From Pseudorhodoferax aquiterrae (GTDB taxonomy: Bacteria; Pseudomonadota; Gammaproteobacteria; Burkholderiales; Burkholderiaceae_C): 64,000 nt of DNA. The first letter of the stretch is position 1. Each line of letters starts with the position of its first letter. Where the stretch lies: NCBI RefSeq assembly GCF_014652235.1, contig NZ_BMYK01000010.1, positions 1-64,000 of the forward strand, written 5' to 3'. This document shows, piece by piece, positions 46,499 to 55,825 of the stretch. Position numbers and translations under genes: made by a program. Below the pieces are notes generated by a model. That model was not told the origin of the DNA. It did no database searches and saw only the letters and a program-made list of their open reading frames with translations.

Positions 46499-47428
46499 AT
46501 GGGCTTTTTCCTCGAAACACTGTTCGGCGGCCTCATGGCCGGCATGCTCTACGCCCTGGTGGCGCTGGGCTTCGTGCTGATCTTCAAGGCCTCGGGCGTC
46601 TTCAACTTCGCGCAGGGCGCCATGGTGCTGTTCGCGGCACTGGCCATGGCGCGCTTTTCCGAGTGGTTCCCCAAGTGGCTGGGCTTCGAGAGCCTGCTGC
46701 TGGCCAATGCGATGGCGCTGGTCGCGGCGATCGCGCTGATGGCGGGTCTGGCCTGGCTCATCGAGCGGCTGGCGCTGCGCCAGCTCGTCGGCCAGGAGCC
46801 GATCGCGCTGTTGATGGCCACGCTGGGCATCGCCTACTTCATCGACGGTGCGGGCCAGCTGCTGTTCGGCAGTGCCACCTACAAGATCGACGTGGGCATG
46901 CCCAAGGACCCGATGATGGTGCTGGAGAACACCTTCGAGGGCGGCCTGCTGCTCAGCAAGGAAGACCTCTACGCGGCGCTGGTCTCGGCCATGCTGGTCA
47001 TCGGCCTCACGCTGTTCTTCCAGAAGACGCCGACCGGCCGCGCGCTGCGTGCCGTGGCCGACGACCACCAGGCAGCGCAGTCCATCGGCATTCCGCTGTC
47101 GCGCATCTGGGTCATCGTCTGGACCATCGGCGGCATCGTCGCGCTGGTGGCCGGCATCATCTGGGGCTCCAAGCTCGGCGTGCAGTTCTCGATCTCGCTG
47201 GTCGCGCTCAAGGCGCTGCCGGTGGTGATCCTGGGCGGGCTCACCTCGGTGCCGGGTGCCATCGTGGGCGGGCTCATCATCGGCGCGGGCGAAAAGCTCT
47301 CGGAGATCTACATCGGCCCCATGCTGGGTGGCGGCATCGAGAACTGGTTCGCCTACGTGCTGGCCCTGGGCTTTCTGCTGGTGCGGCCGCAAGGCCTGTT
47401 CGGCGACAAAATCATTGATCGGGTCTAA
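46499..47428 (+). CDS. LivH-type ABC transporter permease
   Basis: A 309-residue inner-membrane permease with about eight helices. LivH features are FGGLMAGMLYALVALGFVLIFKASG (over residues 9-33), FNFAQGAM, and the loop GRALRAVADDHQAAQSIGIP near residue 180 that contacts the ATPase. It pairs with the LivM-type permease 3 bases downstream. The substrate of the system is not given by sequence. Confidence 0.92.
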   Translation: MGFFLETLFGGLMAGMLYALVALGFVLIFKASGVFNFAQGAMVLFAALAMARFSEWFPKWLGFESLLLANAMALVAAIALMAGLAWLIERLALRQLVGQEPIALLMATLGIAYFIDGAGQLLFGSATYKIDVGMPKDPMMVLENTFEGGLLLSKEDLYAALVSAMLVIGLTLFFQKTPTGRALRAVADDHQAAQSIGIPLSRIWVIVWTIGGIVALVAGIIWGSKLGVQFSISLVALKALPVVILGGLTSVPGAIVGGLIIGAGEKLSEIYIGPMLGGGIENWFAYVLALGFLLVRPQGLFGDKIIDRV

Positions 47429-47431
47429 GCG

Positions 47432-48493
47432 ATGCTGTACAGAGAAAACGGCCAGTTCAAGCAGACCTACCGCGCCGACCTGCAGATCTTCCCCGTCCTG
47501 CAGGACCGGGTCGCGATGTACGCGCTGCTGCTGGTGGCCTTCGTCGCCGTGCCCATGCTCGCCAGCGACTACTTCTTCCGCGCCGTGCTGATCCCGTTCC
47601 TGATCCTCGCGCTGGCCGCGCTGGGCCTGAACATCCTGGTTGGCTACTGCGGCCAGATCTCGCTGGGCACGGGCGCCTTCATGGCCATCGGCGCCTACGC
47701 GGCCTACAACCTGCAGGTGCGCTTCGATCTGCCGCTGCTGCTGTCGCTGATCGGCGGCGGCCTGGCGGCCACGGTGTTCGGCGTGCTGTTCGGCATTCCC
47801 AGCCTGCGCATCCGCGGGCTTTATCTGGCGGTGGCCACGCTCGCGGCGCAGTTCTTCACGGACTGGTTCACCAACCGCGTCAAGTGGGTCACGAACGACT
47901 CGCCCTCGGGCTCGGTCAGCGTGGGCGCGCTGTCGTTCTTCGGCCTGCCGGTGGAGACGCCGGTGCAGAAGTACCTGCTGTGCCTGGCCATCGTCTGCGT
48001 GTTCGCGCTGCTGGCCAAGAACCTCGTGCGCGGCGCCATCGGCCGCCAGTGGATGGCGATCCGCGACATGGACGTGGCGGCCGCCGTGATCGGCATCCGG
48101 CCGGTCTACGCCAAGCTGTCGGCCTTCGCGGTCAGCTCCTTCATCGTCGGCGTGGCCGGCGCGCTGTGGGGTTTCGTGCACCTGGGCTCCTGGGAGCCCG
48201 CCGCCTTCAGCATCGACCGCTCGTTCCAGCTGCTGTTCATGGTCATCATCGGCGGCCTGGGCTCCATCTCGGGCGCCTTCTTCGGCGCGGCCTTCATGGT
48301 GTTGCTGCCGCTGCTCCTGAACTACGTGCCGCACTGGCTGGGCCTGCCGCTGTCCACGGCCACGGCCTCGCACCTGGAGCACATGATCTTCGGTGCGCTG
48401 ATCGTGTTCTTCCTGATCGTCGAGCCGCATGGCCTGGCGCGCCTGTGGCTTACGGCGCGCGAGAAGCTGCGCCTGTGGCCTTTCCCTCACTGA
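47432..48493 (+). CDS. LivM-type ABC transporter permease
   Basis: A 353-residue permease with about ten helices. Family blocks are LGLNILVGYCGQISLGTGAFMAIGAYAAY split near residue 65, IPSLRIRGLYLAVATLAAQF near residue 120, and the ATPase-contact loop GRQWMAIRDMDVAAAVIGI near residue 205. The C-terminus continues about 20 residues beyond the last helix. Starts 3 bases after the LivH-type gene. Confidence 0.92.
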   Translation: MLYRENGQFKQTYRADLQIFPVLQDRVAMYALLLVAFVAVPMLASDYFFRAVLIPFLILALAALGLNILVGYCGQISLGTGAFMAIGAYAAYNLQVRFDLPLLLSLIGGGLAATVFGVLFGIPSLRIRGLYLAVATLAAQFFTDWFTNRVKWVTNDSPSGSVSVGALSFFGLPVETPVQKYLLCLAIVCVFALLAKNLVRGAIGRQWMAIRDMDVAAAVIGIRPVYAKLSAFAVSSFIVGVAGALWGFVHLGSWEPAAFSIDRSFQLLFMVIIGGLGSISGAFFGAAFMVLLPLLLNYVPHWLGLPLSTATASHLEHMIFGALIVFFLIVEPHGLARLWLTAREKLRLWPFPH

Positions 48494-48522
48494 GTTCTTC
48501 ACCCACCCCCAGGAGACATCCC

Positions 48523-49830
48523 ATGAAGCTGAAAACCCTCGCCGCCGTCGCCGCTGCCAGCCTGTCCATGCTGGCCGCGCCCGGCGCCCATGCCCAGGCC
48601 GAGCAGTTCGTGCCGCTCCTGGTCTACCGCACGGGCCAGTTCGCGCCGCTGGGCATCCCGTGGGCCGACGGCAAGCAGGACTACCTCAAGCTCGTCAACG
48701 CACGCGACGGTGGCGTCAACGGCGTCAAGCTGAGCTTCGAGGAGTGCGAAACCGCCTACGACGCGGCCAAGGGCGTGGAGTGCTATGAGCGCCTGAAGGG
48801 CAAGAGCGGCGGCGCGGCCGGTTTCGATACCCAGTCCACCGGCATCACCTTCGCCGTGACCGACAAGGCCTTCGCCGACAAGATGAGCGTGGTGACCATG
48901 GGCTACGGCCTGTCGCAATCGGTCGACGGCACTGTGTTCGAATGGAACTTCCCGTTGCTGGGGACCTACTGGACCGCCGCCGACGTGATGGTGCAGGACA
49001 TCCTCAAGAAGGAGAAGGGCAACCTCAAGGGCAAGAAGATCGCGCTGGTCTACCACGACTCGCCCTATGGCAAGGAGCCGATCGCGCTGCTGCAAAAGCG
49101 CGCCGCCAAGGACGGCTTCGAGCTCTCGCTGTTCCCGGTCACGCCGCCCGGCGTGGAACAGAAGAGCACCTGGCTGCAAATCCGCCAGCAGCGGCCCGAC
49201 TACGTGCTGCTCTGGTCGGCCGGCGTGATGACGCCCGCCGCCGTGCGTGAGGCCCAGGCCACGGGCTATGCGCGCGACAAGATCTACGCGATCTGGTGGG
49301 CCGGCTCGGACCACGACGTGAAGGACATCGGCGCCGGCGCCAAGGGTTACAACGCGATCACCATCCACAACAGCGCGGCCAAGGACAAGGTGCACGACGA
49401 CCTCAAGAAGTTCGTCTACGACAAAGGCCAGGGCACGGCATCGAACGCTAGCGAGGTCGGCGTGATGGCGCACACGCGCGGCATGATGATCTCCATGCTG
49501 CAGGTCGAAGCCATCCGCGCCGCGCAGGAGAAGTTCGGCAAGGGCAAGGTCATGACGCCCGAGCAGATCAAGTGGGGCATGGAGAACCTGGACCTCACGG
49601 CCGACAAGCTCAAGGCGCTGGGTTTCGGCGAGATCATGCGGCCCGTCAAGACCTCCTGCAGCAACCACATGGGCACCGACTGGGCGCGCATCGTGCAGTG
49701 GGACGGTGGCAAGTGGAACATCACCTCGGACTGGTACCAGGCCGACAAGAGCCTGATCGATCCGCTGGTCAAGGAACTGTCGGCCAAGTACGCGACCGAC
49801 AAGAAGATCACGCCGCGTTCCTGCTCCTAA
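48523..49830 (+). CDS. Periplasmic substrate-binding protein of the Liv-type importer
   Basis: A 435-residue binding protein with a Sec signal peptide (cleavage at AHAQA near residue 25), longer than leucine-binding proteins (about 345 residues mature). The type I fold is seen in FDTQSTGITFAVTDKAF, KKIALVYHDSPYGKEP and VLLWSAGVMTPAAVREAQATG. Cysteines near residues 69, 87, 386 and 434 could form disulfides. AGGAGACATCCC precedes the ATG. It delivers the ligand to the LivHM-type permeases; its divergence from the amino-acid receptors fits another class of ligand, perhaps an organic acid. Confidence 0.9.
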   Translation: MKLKTLAAVAAASLSMLAAPGAHAQAEQFVPLLVYRTGQFAPLGIPWADGKQDYLKLVNARDGGVNGVKLSFEECETAYDAAKGVECYERLKGKSGGAAGFDTQSTGITFAVTDKAFADKMSVVTMGYGLSQSVDGTVFEWNFPLLGTYWTAADVMVQDILKKEKGNLKGKKIALVYHDSPYGKEPIALLQKRAAKDGFELSLFPVTPPGVEQKSTWLQIRQQRPDYVLLWSAGVMTPAAVREAQATGYARDKIYAIWWAGSDHDVKDIGAGAKGYNAITIHNSAAKDKVHDDLKKFVYDKGQGTASNASEVGVMAHTRGMMISMLQVEAIRAAQEKFGKGKVMTPEQIKWGMENLDLTADKLKALGFGEIMRPVKTSCSNHMGTDWARIVQWDGGKWNITSDWYQADKSLIDPLVKELSAKYATDKKITPRSCS

Positions 49831-49834
49831 GACC

Positions 49835-50674
49835 ATGTCCGCAGTGCCTTCGGCCGAGCGCCGCGAATCTCCTGGAGCATTCCTCGATGTCAACGGCATC
49901 GAGGTCATCTACAACCACGTGATCCTGGTGTTGAAGGGCGTCTCGCTGCGCGTGGACGAAGGCAGCATCGTGGCCCTGCTGGGCGCCAACGGGGCCGGCA
50001 AGACCACCACCTTGCGGGCGGTGTCCAACCTGCTGCACGCCGAGCGCGGCGCGGTGACCAAGGGCTCGATCGCGCTGCGCGGCGAGCGCATCGAGAACCT
50101 CACGCCGGCCGAACTCGTGGACCGCGGGGTGATCCAGGTCATGGAGGGCCGGCACTGCTTCGCCCACCTGACCATCGAGGAAAACCTCATGACCGGCGCC
50201 TACACGCGCCGCGACGGCAAGGGCGCCGTGGACGCGACGCTGGAGAAGGTCTATGCCTACTTTCCGCGGCTCAAGACCCGGCGCACCAGCCAGGCGGCCT
50301 ACACCTCGGGCGGCGAGCAGCAGATGTGTGCGATCGGCCGCGCGCTGATGGCCAACCCCAAGATGGTGCTGCTCGACGAGCCCTCCATGGGGCTGGCGCC
50401 GCAGATCGTCGAGGAGGTGTTCGAGATCGTGAAGGACCTCAACACCAAGGAGCGCGTGACCTTTCTGCTGGCCGAGCAGAACACCAACATGGCGCTGCGC
50501 TATGCGGACTTCGGCTACATCCTGGAGAGCGGGCGCGTGGTCATGGACGGGGCGGCCAGCGCGCTGCGCGAGAACGAAGACGTCAAGGAGTTCTACCTGG
50601 GCACCGGCGGCGAAGGCCGCAAGAGCTTCCGTGACGTCAAGAGCTACAAGCGCCGCAAGAGGTGGCTGGCATGA
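49835..50674 (+). CDS. LivF-type ABC transporter ATPase
   Basis: A 279-residue ATPase: Walker A GANGAGKTTT, Q-loop region VIQVMEGRHCFAHLTIEENL (near residue 98), signature TSGGEQQM, Walker B VLLLDEPSMGLAP and EQNTNMAL in place of the H-loop histidine region, as is usual for LivF. A basic tail (SYKRRKRWL) extends the C-terminus. It forms the second ATPase with the LivG-type protein. Its stop overlaps the next ATG (ATGA). Confidence 0.92.
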   Translation: MSAVPSAERRESPGAFLDVNGIEVIYNHVILVLKGVSLRVDEGSIVALLGANGAGKTTTLRAVSNLLHAERGAVTKGSIALRGERIENLTPAELVDRGVIQVMEGRHCFAHLTIEENLMTGAYTRRDGKGAVDATLEKVYAYFPRLKTRRTSQAAYTSGGEQQMCAIGRALMANPKMVLLDEPSMGLAPQIVEEVFEIVKDLNTKERVTFLLAEQNTNMALRYADFGYILESGRVVMDGAASALRENEDVKEFYLGTGGEGRKSFRDVKSYKRRKRWLA

Positions 50675-51924
50675 CATTCATGGATGCGCGCGAGGCGCGC
50701 GACCCGGCCGAGCGCGAGGCCGCATTGATGGCTGCGCTGCCGGCAGCGATTGCGCACGCCAAGGCGCACAGCCCGGCGCAGGCCGAACGGCTGGCCCAGG
50801 TGGACCCGGCCACGGTCAACAGCCGTGGCGCGCTGGCGGCGCTGCCCGTGTTGCGCAAGCACGATCTGCTGGCGCGCCAGCAGGCCGCGCGCGCGGCCGG
50901 CGGCGATCCCTTCGGTGGCTTCGCGGCCAGCGGCTGGACCGGCCTGCACCTGGCGCGGCGTGCCAAGCGCGTGTTCCAGTCGCCCGGCCCGCTCTACGAA
51001 CCGCAGGGCCAGGACGAAGACAGCTGGCGCATGTCGCGGGCCATGGCCGCCGCCGGCTTTCGCGCGGGCGAGCTGGTCCACAACAGCTTCAGCTACCACC
51101 TGACGCCGGCCGGCGCGATGATGGAAGAGGGCGCATTGGCACTGGGCTGCACGGTGTTCCCGGGCGGCGTGGGCAACACCGAGATGCAGCTGCAGGCCAT
51201 GGCCGACCTGCGCCCGCATGGCTATTGCGGCACGCCGAGCTTCCTCAAGATCGCGCTGGAGAAGGCCGCGGGCCGGCCGCTGTCGATCTCCAAGGCCCTG
51301 GTCAGCGGCGAGGCCTGCCCGCCCTCGCTGCGCGACTGGTTCGGCGCCCAGGGCATCGCGGCCTACCAGTGCTATGCCACGGCCGACATCGGCCTGATCG
51401 CCTACGAGACGCCCGCGCGCGAGGGCCTGGTGCTGGACGAGCAGGTCATCGTCGAGATCGTCGGGCCGGACGGCCTGCCGGTCGCCGAGGGTGAGGTCGG
51501 CGAGGTCGTGGTGACCAGCTTCGACGCCGACTACCCGCTGATCCGTTTCGGCACGGGCGACCTCTCGGCCGTGCTGCCGGGGCCTTGTCCCACGGGCCGC
51601 ACCAACACGCGCATCAAGGGCTGGATGGGCCGGGCCGACCAGACCACCAAGGTGCGCGGCATGTTCGTGCACCCCACCCAGGTGCAGGAGATCGTGCGGC
51701 GCTTCCCCGCGCTCGGCCGCGTGCGCCTGATCGTCAGCGGCGAGATGGCCAGCGATGCGATGGCGCTGCATGCGGAGTGCGCCGCGCCCGACGAGGGCCT
51801 GCGCGCGCGCGTGGCCGAGGCCATCCGTGAACTGACCAAGTTGCGCGGCGAGGTGCAGTGGTGCGCGGTGGGCAGCCTGCCCGAGGACGGCAAGCTCATC
51901 GACGACCAGCGCAGCTACCGCTGA
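50671..51924 (+). CDS. Phenylacetate-CoA ligase-like adenylating enzyme
   Basis: A 417-residue PaaK-like protein. It keeps YATADIGLIAYE, TRIKGWMGRADQTTKVRGMFVHP and a terminal LPEDGKLIDDQ with a possible catalytic lysine. The ATP-binding SSGTTG loop of PaaK is degenerate here (AASGWTGLHLARR), so activity or substrate may differ. It ends the operon that starts with a second, larger CoA ligase. The ATG at 50671 overlaps the LivF stop. An aryl or arylalkyl acid is one possible substrate; this is inference from family only. Confidence 0.82.
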   Translation: MTFMDAREARDPAEREAALMAALPAAIAHAKAHSPAQAERLAQVDPATVNSRGALAALPVLRKHDLLARQQAARAAGGDPFGGFAASGWTGLHLARRAKRVFQSPGPLYEPQGQDEDSWRMSRAMAAAGFRAGELVHNSFSYHLTPAGAMMEEGALALGCTVFPGGVGNTEMQLQAMADLRPHGYCGTPSFLKIALEKAAGRPLSISKALVSGEACPPSLRDWFGAQGIAAYQCYATADIGLIAYETPAREGLVLDEQVIVEIVGPDGLPVAEGEVGEVVVTSFDADYPLIRFGTGDLSAVLPGPCPTGRTNTRIKGWMGRADQTTKVRGMFVHPTQVQEIVRRFPALGRVRLIVSGEMASDAMALHAECAAPDEGLRARVAEAIRELTKLRGEVQWCAVGSLPEDGKLIDDQRSYR

Positions 51925-52018
51925 CGCGGCCCATCCTGGGGCTTGTCTGAATTTCCCTACACATCCTGGGGGGCTACCATCCGCGCCGTTATTTCACTTC
52001 GGTTGTAGAGGAGTCAAG

Positions 52019-52996
52019 ATGAACAAGCTGTTGACGGCTGCCGCGCTGGCGGTTGCCGCGCTGGGCGCACAGGCCCAGGATTTCCCGGGCGGCAAGCCCA
52101 TCACCATCGTCGTGCCCTTCGCAGCCGGCGGCCCCACCGACCGTGTGGCGCGCGACCTGGCCGAGGCCATGCAGCGCCAGATGAACAGCAACCCCATCGT
52201 GATCGAGAACCTGGGCGGCGCTGGCAGCACCATCGGCACGACCAAGGTGGCGCGCGCCAAGAACGATGGCTACACCTTGCTGCTGACCCATGTCGGCATG
52301 GCCACCACGCCGGTGCTGTACCGCAAGCTGTCCTACAACTACGAGACCGACTTCGAGTACCTGGGCATCGTCAACGACGTGCCCATGACGCTGATCGGCA
52401 AGCCGGGCCTGGCGGCCAACAACTTCGCCGAGCTGCGCACCTGGATCGGCCAGAACGCCGGCAAGGTGAACCTGGGCAACGCCGGCATCGGCTCGGCCTC
52501 GCATCTGTGCGGGCTGATGTTCCAGAGCGAACTCAAGGCCGAGATGACCACCGTGCCCTACAAGGGCACGGCACCGGCCATCGCCGACCTGCTGGGTGGC
52601 CAGATCGACCTGCTGTGCGACCAGACCACCAACACCACCTCGCAGATCGAGGCCAAGAAGGTCAAGGCCTATGCCGTGACCACGGCCAAGCGTCTGACCA
52701 CGCCCGCGCTCAAGGACCTGCCGACCCTGGACGAGGCCGGCATGAAGAACTTCCAGGTCACGATCTGGCACGGTCTGTACGCCCCCAAGGGAACGCCGGC
52801 GCCGGTGCTGACCAAGATCAACACGGCACTGAAGGCCGCGCTCAAGGATGCGGACTTCATCAAGAAGCAGGAGGGCCTGGGCGCCGTCGTGACGAACGAC
52901 AAGCGCGTGGAACCGGCCGAGCACAAGAAGTTCGTGCAGGCCGAAGTGGCGCGCTTCGGCCCCGTCATCAAGGCCGCGGGCCAGTACGCCGACTGA
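52019..52996 (+). CDS. Bug/TctC-type periplasmic substrate-binding receptor
   Basis: A 325-residue receptor with a signal peptide (ALAVAALGAQAQD) and family blocks KPITIVVPFAAGGPTDR, VIENLGGAGSTIGT and VPYKGTAPAIADLLGGQIDLLCD. GAGGAGTCAAG precedes the ATG. It follows the ABC-ligase operon after 94 bases and has its own terminator, so it is probably a separate unit; the gap holds two copies of CATCCTGGGG but no clear promoter. No TTT membrane genes are adjacent. Confidence 0.92.
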   Translation: MNKLLTAAALAVAALGAQAQDFPGGKPITIVVPFAAGGPTDRVARDLAEAMQRQMNSNPIVIENLGGAGSTIGTTKVARAKNDGYTLLLTHVGMATTPVLYRKLSYNYETDFEYLGIVNDVPMTLIGKPGLAANNFAELRTWIGQNAGKVNLGNAGIGSASHLCGLMFQSELKAEMTTVPYKGTAPAIADLLGGQIDLLCDQTTNTTSQIEAKKVKAYAVTTAKRLTTPALKDLPTLDEAGMKNFQVTIWHGLYAPKGTPAPVLTKINTALKAALKDADFIKKQEGLGAVVTNDKRVEPAEHKKFVQAEVARFGPVIKAAGQYAD

Positions 52997-53017
52997 AGCC
53001 GGTCCCCGTCCCGAGAG

Positions 53018-53047
53018 AAGCCGCCGGGTGGTCTCGGCGGCTTTTTT
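53018..53047 (+). terminator. Terminator after the Bug gene
   Basis: AAGCCGCC (53018-53025) pairs with GGCGGCTT (53036-53043) around a ten-base loop, with T6 at 53042-53047. The T run overlaps the stop codon of the convergent ABC permease gene. Confidence 0.9.
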
Positions 53048-54401
53048 ACGCCTGCAGCCGGCGTGTGGCCAGGCCGCCGACCACCAGCGCCAGCGCAGCA
53101 AGCACGGCCAGGGCCGCGAGGGATGGGCCCCAGCCCTGCGTGGCTGGCGGCACGGCAGCGAAGCGCGGGAGCGCCCCGATGGCGTTCGCGTCGAAGGGCT
53201 TGTCGGCGAACAGGTGCGGGTAGAAGTAGCCGCGCAGCCGCTGGTGGAAGGCCGCCACCGCATCCTGCTGCGCCAGCAGGGCCTGCAGGTCGGTCGCGGC
53301 CTGCCGGTGCAGCGCGGCCTGCACGCCGACGCCGGGCAGAAGCCAGCCCAGGCGCTCGGTCCAGCGCTGGCGTGCCAGCAGTGTCGTGCGCCAGGCCTGC
53401 ACGTCGGCCGCCACAGCCTCGTCGCCGAGCTGCTGGAACGCGAAGTACCACTTCCAGTGGAAGCCCGCGGGTAGCGGCGCCGTGTCCTGCCACTGCGGAT
53501 GGCTGGCGAAGAAGCGCGCCATGGTTTCTTCGCGCGGCAGGTCCCAGGCGCCGTGCACCTGTTCGCGCTGGGCCAGTGCCAGCTCCACGCCCTGGGGCGC
53601 GGGCAAAGCGCGTGTCAGTGCGGCCTGGGCGAGCGTGGGCAGCACCAGGGTCAGCAGCACCCAGCAGCCCATCAGCGCCGTGGCATGGGCGGCCGGGCTG
53701 CGGCCGCGTGCGCCGACCAGCATGGACAAGCCGGTCCAGAACGCCACATAGGCCACCGAGGACGCCACCGCGGTCGTCAGCGCCGCAGGCGGCGTGCCGA
53801 GCGCCACTGCACCGGCTGCCACCGGCAGCAGCAGGCACAGCAGGACCAGTGCTGCGCGCAGGCCGGCGCGGCGCAGCCACAGCCGCGCGCCGGCGCCGGG
53901 CAGGGCCAGCAGCATACCGAGCCGGCCGGCCCGGCGCTCGCCCGATACCAGGTCGTACAGCAGCGCGACCAGCACCAGCGGCGCAAGGTAGACCAGCACG
54001 AAGGCCCAGTCGAAGCGGCCGGTCAGGGCCAGTTCCGGGTTGAAGCTCTCGCCCTCGTGCAGCTGCGACTGCAGCGCCAACGCGCGCACGCGCAGCAGCA
54101 GCGGCGCGTTGTCGCGCAAGCCTCCGGCCAGGAAGGCAGTGTCCGAGGGCGGGCTCGAGGTCGGATGCTGGCCGTAGTAGGCGGCCGCGCCAGCATCGCC
54201 GCGCGCCAGGGGCTTGGCCAGCTGGGCCGCCAGATCCTGCTGCTGCAGCGGGGCCAGCCGCTCCAGGGTCCGCTGCTGGCGCACGACCTCGCGCGCGCCG
54301 GACCCCACGGCCAGGCTGGACAGCGCCAGCAGCAGAAGCAGCGCGAGCGCCGCCAGCGGGGTGCGCGCCAGCAGGCGCCATTCGTGCAGCCAGACCCTCA
54401 T
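53046..54401 (-). CDS. ABC-2-type permease subunit (second)
   Basis: A 451-residue membrane protein with about six helices and two large extracytoplasmic loops (about residues 35-125 and 265-420). A gene for a similar 475-residue permease precedes it with a four-base overlap. The arrangement of helix 1, a long loop, YDLVSGERRAGRLGMLLALPG and later helices is typical of ABC-2 permeases of the DUF3526-like group, which are export-type rather than siderophore-import permeases. It ends the TonB-receptor operon. Its end runs into the terminator of the convergent Bug gene. Confidence 0.85.
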   Translation of the reverse strand: MRVWLHEWRLLARTPLAALALLLLLALSSLAVGSGAREVVRQQRTLERLAPLQQQDLAAQLAKPLARGDAGAAAYYGQHPTSSPPSDTAFLAGGLRDNAPLLLRVRALALQSQLHEGESFNPELALTGRFDWAFVLVYLAPLVLVALLYDLVSGERRAGRLGMLLALPGAGARLWLRRAGLRAALVLLCLLLPVAAGAVALGTPPAALTTAVASSVAYVAFWTGLSMLVGARGRSPAAHATALMGCWVLLTLVLPTLAQAALTRALPAPQGVELALAQREQVHGAWDLPREETMARFFASHPQWQDTAPLPAGFHWKWYFAFQQLGDEAVAADVQAWRTTLLARQRWTERLGWLLPGVGVQAALHRQAATDLQALLAQQDAVAAFHQRLRGYFYPHLFADKPFDANAIGALPRFAAVPPATQGWGPSLAALAVLAALALVVGGLATRRLQA

Positions 54402-55825
54402 CGCATCACCTGCGCGATCCGGCGCGTGGCCAGGGCCAGCGCGCCTGCAAGGGCGGCCAGCCACAGCAGCAGCACCGCGGCCGCAGGCGCTGCCGCGTGC
54501 AGCGCCTGCCTCGCGGGGGCGGGTTCGAACTGGAACTGCGCGAGATCGTGCCAGTGCGCGGCGCCGATGCGGTCGTCGCGGCTGGAGCGGTCGGTCGCCA
54601 GCGTGAGCTTCTCGGCCTGCAGCCGGTTCAGCGCCTGCACCAGCTGGTAGCGGTGGCGCTCGCCCTGCTCCAGGAAGCTGCGGTAGGCCGCCAGGTCGGT
54701 GCCGGCCGCAGCCATGGACAGGCGGCGCAGCGCCAGCACCGGCGCCAGTGGTGCGAAGCGGTCGACCGCCTGCAACTGGGCCTCCTGCTGCGCGAAGCCG
54801 GCGGCGGCATATTTCACGAACAGTTCGGAGGTCAGGCGTTCGCCCTCCATGGCGACCAGGCCCTTGTAGTTGAGCGGCAGGTCTTCCACGCGGCTGACGC
54901 CGTACTGTGCGAGCGTGCGCGCGCGGAAGGTGGCGTAGTAGGGGTCCTTGGCGTCGTGGCTGTCGCCCAGGGCCGCGAGCTCGCGTGCGATGGCGATGTC
55001 GGTCTCCACGCGCGTGGGCAATGGCCGCTCCGCCGCCGCCCATTCGGCGGCCAGGCGTGGCAGCAGCATCACGCCCACGGCCCAGACGGCCAGCAGCGCT
55101 ACGAGCGCGCTGCGCGCCTGTTTCAGCCAGGCCGAGACGCACACGGTGCCCAGCACCCACAGCGCCAGCCACAGCGTGTAGCCCGCCGCGAGCACGCAGG
55201 CCAGCAGCGCCGAGGCCGGCGTGGCCAGCGCCATCCAGGCCAATGCCAACCAGGCCGGCAGCAGCGGAACGACGGCCAGGCCGGCCAGCGCGAGCAGCTT
55301 GCCCTGCACGATCTGCGCCGGCCGAACGCCCTGGGCCAGCAGCTGGCGCAGCGTGCCGGCCTCGCGTTCGCGCGCCAGCATGGCGTGACCGGCGAACACC
55401 AGCACCAGCGGCGCCAACACCTGCAGCACGAAGGCCGGCGTGAGCTGGCCGAAGCGCAGCAGCAGCGTGGACTGGCGCGCCTCGCTGAAGTTGGCACTGT
55501 TCTGGCGGTGGCCTTCGAGGAACAGCGTGTGACCGGTTTGCGCATCGACGCCGGAGTCGAAGGCGGCCAGCGGATTCAAGGGCCGGAACACGAAGTGGCC
55601 GTAGTGCACCATGCGGTGCGGGTGCCGGTCGGGCGAGGCCTCGAATGCCTTGTCCACCTGGCCCTGGCGGCGCGCACGTTCGGCCGCCAGCGCCTCGCGC
55701 TGCTCGGCCGCGTGGAAGATGGACACGGCCGTCAGCAGCAACACCAGGGCCAGCCCCAGAACGGCCACGCGGTCGCGCCGCAGCCAGCGCCACTCTTCGG
55801 TGGCAATGCGCAGCACGGGGCTCAC
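54398..55825 (-). CDS. ABC-2-type permease subunit (first)
   Basis: A 475-residue membrane protein with an N-terminal helix near residue 25, then a loop, five central helices and a terminal helix. ABC-2 marks are GHAMLAREREAGTLRQLLAQGV (near residue 150) and the following helices. It shares overall layout with the next gene, as expected for a heterodimer of related permeases. Its ATG overlaps the ATPase stop and its stop overlaps the next ATG, both by four bases, so ATPase and both permeases are produced in fixed proportion. Confidence 0.85.
   Translation of the reverse strand: MSPVLRIATEEWRWLRRDRVAVLGLALVLLLTAVSIFHAAEQREALAAERARRQGQVDKAFEASPDRHPHRMVHYGHFVFRPLNPLAAFDSGVDAQTGHTLFLEGHRQNSANFSEARQSTLLLRFGQLTPAFVLQVLAPLVLVFAGHAMLAREREAGTLRQLLAQGVRPAQIVQGKLLALAGLAVVPLLPAWLALAWMALATPASALLACVLAAGYTLWLALWVLGTVCVSAWLKQARSALVALLAVWAVGVMLLPRLAAEWAAAERPLPTRVETDIAIARELAALGDSHDAKDPYYATFRARTLAQYGVSRVEDLPLNYKGLVAMEGERLTSELFVKYAAAGFAQQEAQLQAVDRFAPLAPVLALRRLSMAAAGTDLAAYRSFLEQGERHRYQLVQALNRLQAEKLTLATDRSSRDDRIGAAHWHDLAQFQFEPAPARQALHAAAPAAAVLLLWLAALAGALALATRRIAQVMR

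Noticed and set aside
45323-48502. Open frame of about 1059 codons antisense to the ABC importer genes.
   Set aside because: Composition is low complexity (His, Gln, Arg, Asp) and five well-recognised genes occupy the other strand.
51932-51974. Two copies of CATCCTGGGG before the Bug gene as regulatory repeats.
   Set aside because: Only ten bases, two copies, unequal surroundings; no promoter or regulator nearby supports a function.
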